From Craspedostauros australis (taxonomy: Eukaryota > Bacillariophyta > Bacillariophyceae > Mastogloiales > Achnanthaceae), in the NCBI GenBank assembly GCA_026770025.1, contig JAMXDE010000005.1, positions 372,001 through 436,000 of the forward strand: DNA of 64,000 bases, in the 5' to 3' direction. The position numbers and the translations under genes were made by a program. Under the pieces are notes generated by a model that was not told the DNA's origin, did not search any database, and worked only from the letters and a program-made list of their open reading frames with translations. The stretch's first letter is position 1. The number at the start of each line of letters is the position of its first letter. Positions 55,579 through 64,000 of this stretch are shown here, one piece after another.

Positions 55579-57827
55579 ATGTCGACCCCGTCGTGGACCA
55601 TAGAAGGGTACTGTGCTGCGCAAGCCCCGCCGGTTGACCTCGCGCAGCTCCCGCCGTCGACCAGCACCTTCTTCCAGCATCTCAATCTCTCGCAGGTGCA
55701 TCCATTCTGCGGAGACGGCGCGCCGCAGACGCCCTACGAACTTGACGGAGTCCCCGTCATGGGCCCTCTCCAATCCAGGTTCGCGGCGGACACCCATCCC
55801 ACCATCCTCAGCGTCATCGTCACGTTGTCCAAGATCGCGGCACCGTCATTGTTGGCCATGTCGGAGCTCTGGCTCAGGCTGTTCGCCGGCGCGTTGGCCC
55901 CGCTCTGCATCAGCTACCTCCTGCTCCGATCATTCTTCGATCAGCGCTCTCTCGGCGCGAAGAGTGTGGGGGGCGAAGTTCGCGCGCGCCAAATGCTCTC
56001 CATCACGAGCATCATCAGCGTCGCTTCCGCGTTGGTGGTCATGACGGACACGCTGTACGTGCTGGAGCTCGGCGCCGCCTACGGCTGCATGCTCTTCCTC
56101 GCCGCGGTTTCCATCTCCGTGTGGACCTGCGCGCGCCGCAACCTGCGCGTGGCATCGGCCGTCATCACGGGGCTCGTCGTGCTCAGCGCGTCCCTCGTGT
56201 GGGACAACGAGACGAAGTCCCTCACCTTCGGCGATATCGCGGACCGGGTCGACATCGAGGAGGGTCTGTACTTCGACGCATCCAATTCCCTCGTGGGACA
56301 GATCGTGCAGGAGTGGCCCAAGCTCAATCGGACGTATTCCGCCGCCACCGGCAAGACGCCGTGGATCCAGACGGGAGATTCGAAGACCGGCATGCCGTTC
56401 TTGCTCAACAAGGTGAAGGCGGTCGACTTCACCAGGACCTTCCTGCCGACCGGCGATGGCGAAGTCGTCGCGATGGACGTGTCAGCGCCAGCGAGCGGCC
56501 ACGACACCTCCAAGCCGCTCTTCATGGTCCTGCATGGACTCAACGGCGGCAGCTCGGAGGAGTACATCCAAGACTTTACGCATCGCGCCAACGCCGATGG
56601 CTCCACAGTTGTTGTCTACGTCGCCAGAGGCTTGATGGATACGCCAATCCGAGGGTAAGTTTGCAAACCACCGAGTTCGTTTGTGTTCCTTGAGACTCCC
56701 GCATCTTATTTTTGGTATGCATGCGATGATTCATCTGGATTGCGGGAGTGCCACAGTCTGCTCCATTCCATTCCATGCATGGGTACGGCATATCGTATCG
56801 CATCATGGCATGACATGACATGGCTTGGTGCTCGTACATGCCACAACACTCCAACTCGTTCATGAAGCTTGGGCACTCACACGTTGTCTCCATGCATTCC
56901 ATTGTCGACTGTCTGTCTGTCATCTGTCTGTCTGTCTCCATTTATCAATCTGTATGTTTGTATATTTCTGTTTCTTTTCCAACATGTCTGTCTGTCTGTC
57001 TATTCGATGGATCAAATTCATGTCGCCATCGTCAAATGATCCGTAGCTGGGACCTGTTTCATGGCGCTCGCACAACCGACGTGCATGCTGCCGCCACAGC
57101 ACTGCGCAGGGCGATAGACAGCTACGAAGATAACAATCAGCTGCTCGTGGGTGTCGGTTACAGCATGGGTGCCATCATCCTGAGCAACTACGTGTCCAGG
57201 TACGGCCCGAAGGTCGAGCTGGATGCCGCCATGCCCATCTCCGGCGGCCTGGACATGAGGTATCAGGCCGATTTCTACCGTGCCCAGCGGCTCTGGCAGC
57301 CGATGCTGACAGAGACGTTGCGAGATCAGTTCCTCCTCGGCAAGTGGGGCCAGCGTGTCACCAGCAGGCTCACCTCCGAGGAGATGCTGCGGCTGCTGCG
57401 GGCGACGCACGTGACCGAGGTGGATGAGCACGCTGTCGTGCCCTACCACGGTTTCGACAATCTGAACCATTACTACAGCGAGATGAGCGCGCTGGGGGAC
57501 ATTCCGACCGAGAACTACAAGAGTACCGACGCCAACGGAGCGGGAGCCATCCAGGGCGTTTCCATCCCGTTCTGCGTAGTGCATGCCTTGGACGATCCCC
57601 TCATCACATGGAGGGCAGTCGCAGCGAACGAAGGCTTCTTGCACCCCAGCAACCTCGTTCAGTCGGGAGACGGCAACACGATGATCTTGCTGACAAAGAG
57701 CGGAGGTCATGTGGGATGGCCCACGGGAATGATCCCGTTTCTGGACAAGTGGCGGTGGATGAGCGAACTGCCGCTGAGCTACGCCGCTGCCGTGGACAAG
57801 GCGAGGCGAAAGGCAAACCAGAACTGA
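55579..57827 (+). CDS. ABHD1/3 (EMB8/YheT-type) alpha/beta hydrolase with N-terminal membrane segments, two exons
   Basis: Exons 55579-56654 and 57047-57827 are joined across a 392 nt GT-AG intron (phase 2) and encode 618 residues from MSTPSWTIEG. Residues ~95-225 hold about four hydrophobic segments (e.g. LFAGALAPLCISYLLL, VITGLVVLSASLVW), so the enzyme is membrane-embedded. The hydrolase domain has the oxyanion motif HGLNGG (319-324), nucleophile elbow GYSMG (Ser398), acid Asp541/Asp542 (HALDDPL) and His580 (GGHVGW). The family contains lipases and acyl-glycerol or phospholipid hydrolases; the substrate here is unknown. The intron carries GTCT and CATGG repeats. The splice joins the segments as PIRGWDLFHGARTTD, matching the family's NRG...DD region. 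Confidence 0.88.
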
Positions 57828-58434
57828 ACCAGGTAGAGTCCAGTGAACGGAGGTGGAGCCTACTTGCATGATACCACCATCTTGCGGGCGCCAAAAACCT
57901 GCCTGTCTGTGGATCAAAGGTATTATACGAGCCACGAGTATCCGCGCTGTTCCAACCTGACGCAGCACATCGCAGCATAGCACAAGGCAGCAGTGCTGGA
58001 GAGTCAAGCATAATGCCTGCGAGTATTGTATTATGCTAAATACCGCGACCGTAGAACCGCACCACGAAATAGAAACAATCCTCCGTCACCATCCAGTGAT
58101 AGGAGCAGCTCACTCCTAGCACATGTACGACCTGCAGAGAATGTAAAATGGGTCGCGATAGCACTAGTTGTGGAGTTTTACTCGTGATGAGTCGTGATAA
58201 AGTAGACTAAAATAGAGCACACCCAAAACCATCCAAATTACTGCTTATGATGCTATATCTCAACACCACATCATTTAAAATTAAAACTAGACAGTGCATT
58301 CGGACGCTTGGATATCAGTGATTCTGAATATCGAAGTTAAATTTGTATGAACTTTATTTTTAATGTCGTTTTGGCTTGCTGTCTGTCAGGTGGTGGGTGC
58401 AAAAAATTCTCGATGGCACCATGCTGCCCTACCT

Positions 58435-59351
58435 TCACCACCCATGATCATCATTATCATCCCTGGCATTTTCACAATCTGCGCACCACACTGGCTCCGG
58501 ATACCCCCCATCTATCCACCCCATGAAGCGCTCCGAATCCAATGTGCATTTCACACTCCAAACTGTCCCTGCACTGAAAAGCAGAAATTTCGAACACTCG
58601 ATTCCGACGCGCATGCCGTTTGGATTTGGATCCGTATCTCGTCGATAGGACCCTTGCAGCTTCTTCACATGCCCCTCATGCGTTCCCACGTTCTCTGGCG
58701 ACACACTGATGTGTTCAAAATGGTTGGGGCGTTCATACCTCCAAAGGTACATCTCCATGTGCTGACGCCAACATGGAGTTTTTGCGACACCCCAAAAACA
58801 CCATTTTGTGTGCATCCCAGGCTGCAGCCTCTTCCAGACAATCCTACTCGGAATCTCCTCCATATCCTTGTTCCTGATTTGATTCTGAACCCATCTGCGA
58901 TGGGTGGCTTGGTGATCTGGGTGACTTGTCAATGGCGCCCATCACCACCCAAGTCACGTGATGTGTCCGCCGCCACCCACCAAAAAACTCTTGCCCTCCA
59001 CTTGTTTCTTGCGGAGGGCACCTTCCAGGCCACCCCCGACCCTCAAACTTCGTGTGCATCTTCATCGTATCCTCTTGGATACGTCTTGCCCATCCATGGT
59101 CGTTGGAATGGCCTGTGCATTCCAGGCAGAGACCATATCCAACGAGCTGATGTTCCTCCGAATCGTATCGTCTGCGCGTGGGCCTGCGACGGCCCCAAAT
59201 CAACCACTCCGGCAACCCCCTCTCGCTCATCTACTAAGATTTACATGGCGGTTCCGCCTATGCGCTCAGATCTTGCACTGGACCGCTGGTTGTGGCAGTG
59301 ACGATGATGCCGTTCGACGGCGCTTGAGGAGTTTTGTTGTGTTTCTCCATT
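58435..59351 (-). pseudogene. Decayed passenger ORF of E2
   Basis: Counterpart of the 44756-45472 ORF. It shares MTM-like start sequence (MEKHNKTPQAPSNG), LIWGRRRP, RGWPGRCPPQETSGGQEFF and ISVSPENVGTHEGHVKKLQG, but stops and frame changes break it; three in-frame stops lie between 59.23 and 59.28 kb. Function unknown. Confidence 0.5.
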
Positions 59352-59695
59352 GTCGTGTTGTTGTGTTGTGTTTGGTGTTCTCAAACAGTTTTTGCTGTTG
59401 GGGGCCATGGAGATTAACCACAAATCTACCGAGTGCGCCAACCAATGAGGACACTGTTCGAGTCCCGAATTGCGCCTCCATTCCACAACAACAAAACTGA
59501 CCTCACAAAATGGACAACGGAAACATTGCGCATCTGGGACGACCTGCTGTTGATTCTCTGCTGCTTGTAGCCATTGGTTGTACAACAGTGTACAATGACT
59601 GTGAATCTCCACATGGGAGAGCGGATGACACAAGGCGCCTTGTGGCCATCCAGTGTTGCCCATGCCCCCTGTGATGCGCTGCGCCGTGCTGTGCG

Positions 59696-60820
59696 TTGAT
59701 GGCTGGTGATGCGATGCGCTGTCTCGCTGTCCTCGTGTGCCTGGTGTGCGTCGCGACGCGTCTTTCAACTCAACTGCAGCCTCCATCAACACAATACACA
59801 TCATCCTCCATTCACTGTGATCTTCTGCTCGCAAGCATGATGCTCGCTGGTGACTGTGTGAAGGTGTCATCCCACACGGACTCACGTGGCAGGGTTCATG
59901 ACCTCGGTGTGTGCCATGTCCAGTCGCTGATGAAGCTGACTGCTGAGGGCGCTACCGTCAAACGTGATGGGCCTCTTGCACCAGGAGAGGTGGAGATGGT
60001 CATGGTGACCCCAGTGATGTCCAGAGGGCACATGTACATCGTTCGTGAGGATCTGTGCGCACCACACAGCCTCGCTACCTTCGCACGGACTCGCGCTGCT
60101 GGTGGCCTTGCTCAGCCTTCCCTCCTTTCTCCCCAGCATCACTCTGTCGCTGCTGCGCGTGTCAACAACAAGGCTAAGCCCCCCACACCATCCCCAACTA
60201 CCACGGAACCGCAAGAAGCCAACATCGCTGCTTTTCTCGAGCTGGCACGAGAGCACAGGACAGCAGCCATCGCCCAGCTCACGAAGCAGATGAAGAAAGG
60301 CGCGAAAACAAAAGGATGGTTGCGAAAGGATGGAGGGCATAGCAACACTAAGCCCACCAATAGAAAGAAACAACTTGATAAGCAAGACAACCAAAACTAC
60401 ATCGTTCTCTATTTCAATTTGGGTGGGATCCCAGCCAACATGAAATTGATCGCCCACGCATGGGATATTGGCACTAGCACTGTCGATCGCAACATCAAGA
60501 AATTCCAACAGAACAACCTGGAACGGAAGAAGCGCAGCAACGCGGGCAACACCATCTTCACCTGCCCCAAGAAGCAAAAGCAATACTTCACGCCGCGTGC
60601 CATCTTCGCAAAGCAAATGCGGCTTAAACATCCAAGACAACGGTTGACAACTGATGACATCTCTGATGCCTTTGACCATGCTTTGCCTGAAGAGCTGGCA
60701 TCCGCAAAATCCCTGTCTGATTCGTGGTTGGACGTGGTCCCTTCCTGCAAGTTGAGTTCCAGGATGTGTTGCGACGATGCAATGGTGCAATCTCGTGGGA
60801 CGATGTTGCACGCGAACTAG
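59696..60820 (+). CDS. E2 transposase, N-terminal part
   Basis: This frame carries the DNA-binding half: basic KGWLRKDGGHSNTKPTNRKK, then GIPANMKLIAHAWDIGTSTV (helix-turn-helix-like), then RLTTDDISDAFDHALPEEL. It overlaps the downstream frame, which takes over at about 60724-60740, so the gene is frameshifted there (or has a very short intron). The true start is uncertain: the first ~45 residues look non-coding and a Met at about 59837 (MMLAGDCVKV) is preferable. Confidence 0.65.
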   Translation: MMAGDAMRCLAVLVCLVCVATRLSTQLQPPSTQYTSSSIHCDLLLASMMLAGDCVKVSSHTDSRGRVHDLGVCHVQSLMKLTAEGATVKRDGPLAPGEVEMVMVTPVMSRGHMYIVREDLCAPHSLATFARTRAAGGLAQPSLLSPQHHSVAAARVNNKAKPPTPSPTTTEPQEANIAAFLELAREHRTAAIAQLTKQMKKGAKTKGWLRKDGGHSNTKPTNRKKQLDKQDNQNYIVLYFNLGGIPANMKLIAHAWDIGTSTVDRNIKKFQQNNLERKKRSNAGNTIFTCPKKQKQYFTPRAIFAKQMRLKHPRQRLTTDDISDAFDHALPEELASAKSLSDSWLDVVPSCKLSSRMCCDDAMVQSRGTMLHAN

Positions 60821-62382
60821 CAAGAAACGGCAACGTCCAATGCGTCTGCAAAGACACCATCCGAACATACGTGATGGGATTGGAGGGCAGCGAATACCGT
60901 TCTACAACAATACTCCCCAAGATCAAGGGCGACACGAAGGCAAAGCGCGACATCTGGGCCAAGGACTTCTGTGTGTTCTGGGAAGCAGCTGAGCAGTTCG
61001 AGAATACACAAGTTGTTGTTGTCCACATGGATGAGAAGTGGTTCTACTCTATTGTCGCTCGGAAGAATCTCAAACATGTGCCCCAAATGGGGGTTAAGCC
61101 TGTGAAGCATCCTGTGCACCACAAGTGCCACATTGAAAAGACCATGGCGATTGCATCAACAGCGTTCGCCCCAACAAATAACTGCTTTGGGCAAGGAGGA
61201 AAGGCGTATCGGGTCAGCTTTGAACGTGTTGGGCGCATGGTCCCAGCGCAGAAGAATACGTACAAGCGAACTTGGGTCTTGCCAACCAAGTACAAGCACC
61301 TTCCTGATCCCAACAAAATCTCTCGTGTGAAGGGTGAACTGTACTTCCAGCCACTGGAGATCACAGGCAGCAAGGAATCAGTTGGTGCGCCTGATAAGCC
61401 CAAGCCAAAGTACAGCCTCAAGAAATTCTTCCGCGAAAAAGAACTCCCAGCATTGGATTCGCTCGCCAGCAAAATCAAGGCCGAAACGGGAAAGAACGTG
61501 GTGATTCGGTACCAGATGGATGACGCAGGGCCACACAGAGACACGGAACTGCTCCGGTTCATCAACGAAGAGTTCGACAGTCGCGGGTGGCACCTCCGAT
61601 TTCAACCATCGAATTCTCCCATCACGAACGTGAAAGACGATACGATATTCCCAGCGATGTCGAAACACGTGTCAGCACGTCAAGGTAAGCACCACGGGAG
61701 TCGCATGTTCACCACTGATGCGTTGTGGGGTGCTTGCAAAACCTGTTGGGAGCAATTTGGGCTGGACAAGGTCGCTCGCGCGTATGTTCGCCACCATCAG
61801 ATCGCCTACGCAATTTGTGCTGCGAAAGGAGGTGACGAATTTGTGACGGAGCGCAAGGGACTGAACATGAACGTGCGGAAACAAACGTTCACCGAAACTG
61901 ACAAGGACGGCAATGAGATCGATGTGACTGTGTCTCACACGGACTTCACGTTGGAGGAGGAGGAGGATGAGGCAACCAACAATGCTTCCAAGAAACCAAC
62001 TGCAACAGGCAAGAAAGGCAAACCAGCTGGCTTCAAATACGCCAAGCCCGACATCAAAGGTATGTACGATGATGCGCTCAAAGTGATGGCTGTCAGTGGT
62101 CTGCAATGCCTGAAAACGAACCTGCGAACAACCAGCAGCCTCATTCCGTTGCTGGAGAAGCAAATCGTCACGACCACCAGAGCCAATGAGGAGGCTGAGC
62201 AACAGAAGAAAGGCAAGAAGAAGACGTCCAACAAGAGCAAAGCCGAGATCAGTGAGCCTCACAACAACAACAGCAAGACCGAAGCAGCACCCACCATGAA
62301 CACATTCGACGTGGCCATGTTCGCTGGCAAGGACGAGCATCACAGAAAAGCAGAGGAGGATACCAACACAGCAGAGGTGTAG
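60724..62382 (+). CDS. E2 transposase, catalytic part (mariner/Tc1 superfamily, about DD39D)
   Basis: 552 codons. Catalytic Asp103 lies in VVHMDEKWFYS, Asp266 in RYQMDDAGPHRD, and the third Asp305 in QPSNSPITNVKDD, about 38 residues after the second, as in plant-like mariner elements. The usual SPD is SPI here. The start (VEFQDVLRRCNGAISWDDVA) continues the helical region of the upstream frame. The C-terminal tail is Lys/Glu-rich. The transposase would excise and reinsert elements with matching TIRs, but the upstream frame break means this copy is probably inactive. Confidence 0.75.
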   Translation: MVGRGPFLQVEFQDVLRRCNGAISWDDVARELARNGNVQCVCKDTIRTYVMGLEGSEYRSTTILPKIKGDTKAKRDIWAKDFCVFWEAAEQFENTQVVVVHMDEKWFYSIVARKNLKHVPQMGVKPVKHPVHHKCHIEKTMAIASTAFAPTNNCFGQGGKAYRVSFERVGRMVPAQKNTYKRTWVLPTKYKHLPDPNKISRVKGELYFQPLEITGSKESVGAPDKPKPKYSLKKFFREKELPALDSLASKIKAETGKNVVIRYQMDDAGPHRDTELLRFINEEFDSRGWHLRFQPSNSPITNVKDDTIFPAMSKHVSARQGKHHGSRMFTTDALWGACKTCWEQFGLDKVARAYVRHHQIAYAICAAKGGDEFVTERKGLNMNVRKQTFTETDKDGNEIDVTVSHTDFTLEEEEDEATNNASKKPTATGKKGKPAGFKYAKPDIKGMYDDALKVMAVSGLQCLKTNLRTTSSLIPLLEKQIVTTTRANEEAEQQKKGKKKTSNKSKAEISEPHNNNSKTEAAPTMNTFDVAMFAGKDEHHRKAEEDTNTAEV

Positions 62383-62887
62383 CTGCAAATCGAAGTAGTA
62401 GTGATTATATGTTATAGGCACACCTGTGATTGGAGTGCCTATGTGCGCATCGTCTGCTTGATGGCATGGAGGATTGTGATGTGATGCGTGATGTTTGTTT
62501 TGTGTTTTGTGATGAGGACCGTAATTTTTGTGTCGCGGTTGGTGCGCGTCGCCACACGATCGGTGTGTTGTGTCGCGGAGCCGTCACGTTGTGTTGTGGC
62601 ACGGTCCGCGTGTGTTGCAGCGCGATTGGTGTGTGCTGCGCAGCCATCACGTTGTGTTGCGAAGCAAGGGCCACGTGCTGCAAGACGCACTCACATCTTG
62701 TGTTGTGAGTGGTTTCGCATGACGTCGAATCCGTCCTGTGACGTAGAAGACGGATCATGGAGAAACAACACGAAATAGCTCTAAATGTACAATCGCCGTT
62801 GCTCCCAAAAGCAAGCAAACCAGTGGCAACAAGGGGCCAAAACTCTACAACTAGTGCTATCGTGACCCCATTTTACATTCTCTGCAG

Positions 62888-64000
62888 CTAGTATGTACCT
62901 GGCATACAATACAAGAGTAAGTGGGTAGGTCGTGCCCCCACGGCAACGAGAATTGCAGCGGGTGGAAGAAAATGTATTGTATTGTAGGTCGTACGTAGAA
63001 GTAGTGTTGGTGGGGGCGCGGATCGTAGCACATGGACACTGCTCACCACGTCCATCGCGGAGGGGATGACTGGGCATAGACAGAGCGAACAGACTTGGAA
63101 CGTTCGCACGCCAATGTTCTCTGGAGCACAAGGTGGAAACGAATCGAAACATCCGCAAAGCATTTGGTGGCACGATGAGACAACAGAGCTGCTCTTGCCG
63201 CTTTGGAATGTGTCCGATCGTGATGGCGCTTGTCTTCTGTGGCACTGGATCATCAAGGTAAGCACGAAAGTTGCGACGCCAAAACCGTCACGGTTTCGCC
63301 GTTTTCGCCGCAACAGCGGGGTTTCTCCTGGCGCTGGGCGAGAGACTCGTGGGCGGATGGGGAGGCCTTGTCTGTCGTTGATGCCTGGAGGAGCACGCAG
63401 AGTGTCTCGTACTCCGCTCCACCCAACGATACCATCCACAGCTCGTTCCTCGTACGAGTATGTATGTGTAATGTGCCGCACGCTCTGAAGCAATAAAAAA
63501 GAGACCGGTGACGGCCTCGGCCGCTTCGACCGTTTTTGTCCGACGCCATTGTCGAAGAGAAGCCGAACGCTCCCCCGGTGTCGTGCAATGACATCAGAGA
63601 GCAGTGGATACGGCATGGGTACTGTAGTTCTCACATCCAGGTCGAGTATGTCTGATGTTCTGCTTCTTGTTCCTTCAGTGTTCTGTGTGGTGTGTTCTGT
63701 GCCGTGTGCGCTGTGCCGCTTCGCAGTTTTGCCGCAGCTCGCGGATCCAGCCACAGCGCAACATCGGAAGTGGAGGGAGAGCGCAGTATGTTGTATTAGC
63801 ACGCGCGCGTGAGAGTATTTTGTGAGCGACTTGCGGCGAAGTGCATGCGGAAGTGATGGTGCCAAGAGTGTCGGCACGCACGCGTAATTGCGCCACGCAG
63901 GATGATGCTCTCCGACTCCAACCTGCAACGCACAAGTGACCAACGTGGAAGAGGCTTGGCACTCCAACGCGAGATGGCCGTTCGCGTCACTTTGTTTCCA
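62888..64000. other. Right-edge region; one possible exon
   Basis: A plus-strand stretch at 63066-63257 (MTGHRQSEQTWNVRTPMFSG...) contains HDETTELLLPLWN and LLWHWIIK and ends exactly at a GTAAGC donor, so it may be a first exon. The next exon was not found. The opposite strand has a long open frame (62888-63967, 359 codons) of Arg/Ser-rich composition without any motif, probably spurious. Confidence 0.35.

Larger units (their letters stand above)
58132..62887 (+). mobile_element. Mariner-like TIR DNA transposon E2, 4.76 kb
   Basis: Terminal inverted repeats of ~48 bp begin CTGCAGAGAATGTAAAATGG at both ends and are nearly identical. Inside lie a decayed minus-strand passenger ORF (58.4-59.35 kb) and a plus-strand transposase (59.7-62.4 kb). 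The shorter element E1 at 44268-45784 is a deletion derivative. A TA duplication at the borders is not evident, which is unusual for mariner relatives and may reflect misplacement of the ends by a few bases. Confidence 0.82.

Noticed and set aside
62888-63967. 359-codon minus-strand ORF at the right edge
   Set aside because: Arg/Ser/Pro-rich, no motif, and overlaps a better exon candidate on the plus strand.

Overview
This window looks like nuclear DNA of a photosynthetic stramenopile, most probably a diatom. Four unrelated genes (left-edge FKBP, PPR protein, RimP-like protein, DEAD-box helicase) start with a secretory signal followed by an ASAFAP-like plastid motif (AAAFQP, STAFVVP, ANAWVP, ATAFVLS). 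That bipartite signature is used by algae whose complex plastid derives from a red alga. Genes are mostly intron-poor, with short GT-AG introns (200-494 nt). Nuclear tRNA genes are present, and the mobile elements (Ty1/copia, LINE, mariner-like, DDE_Tnp_4-like) are those common in diatoms. Species cannot be named from the sequence alone.

Left part, 1-26.5 kb: host genes. These are a thylakoid-lumen FKBP (1-600, minus, cut by the window edge), a 1,226-residue cyclic-nucleotide-dependent protein kinase (2248-6128, plus, two exons), a two-exon EF-hand membrane protein (6970-8015, minus), an unrecognised small protein (8937-9611, minus), a Lys/Asp-repeat protein (17226-18905, plus), a plastid PPR protein (19638-21617, plus) and a large STAND/AAA_16 ATPase (22195-26529, minus). 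Between them, at 12.1-14.5 kb, lie a decayed DDE_Tnp_4-like transposon and two solo LTRs.

Middle part, 26.7-46.3 kb: a nest of mobile DNA. It holds a 339 bp MITE, a 12.6 kb interval bounded by ~165 bp inverted repeats (27.4 and 40.0 kb), an old Ty1/copia element (28.5-34.7 kb), a LINE 3' end cut by a solo LTR (35.8-37.5 kb), and a second inverted-repeat element (40.1-46.1 kb) carrying a long ORF with an apparent D-D-E triad. A 1.5 kb TIR element sits inside that last element.

Right part, 46.7-64 kb: host genes again. These are a plastid RimP-like protein, a Ddi1-like aspartic protease, tRNA-Arg(UCG), a plastid DEAD-box helicase with a previously hidden 3' exon, tRNA-Ser(GCU) and an ABHD/EMB8-type hydrolase. 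A 4.76 kb TIR element (58132-62887) follows, with a mariner-type transposase. It is a longer relative of the 1.5 kb element, and both carry a conserved unidentified ORF on the opposite strand.

The host genes do not form one pathway. A shared theme is plastid gene expression and protein folding: PPR (organelle RNA), RimP-like (30S maturation), DEAD-box helicase (RNA remodelling) and lumenal FKBP.
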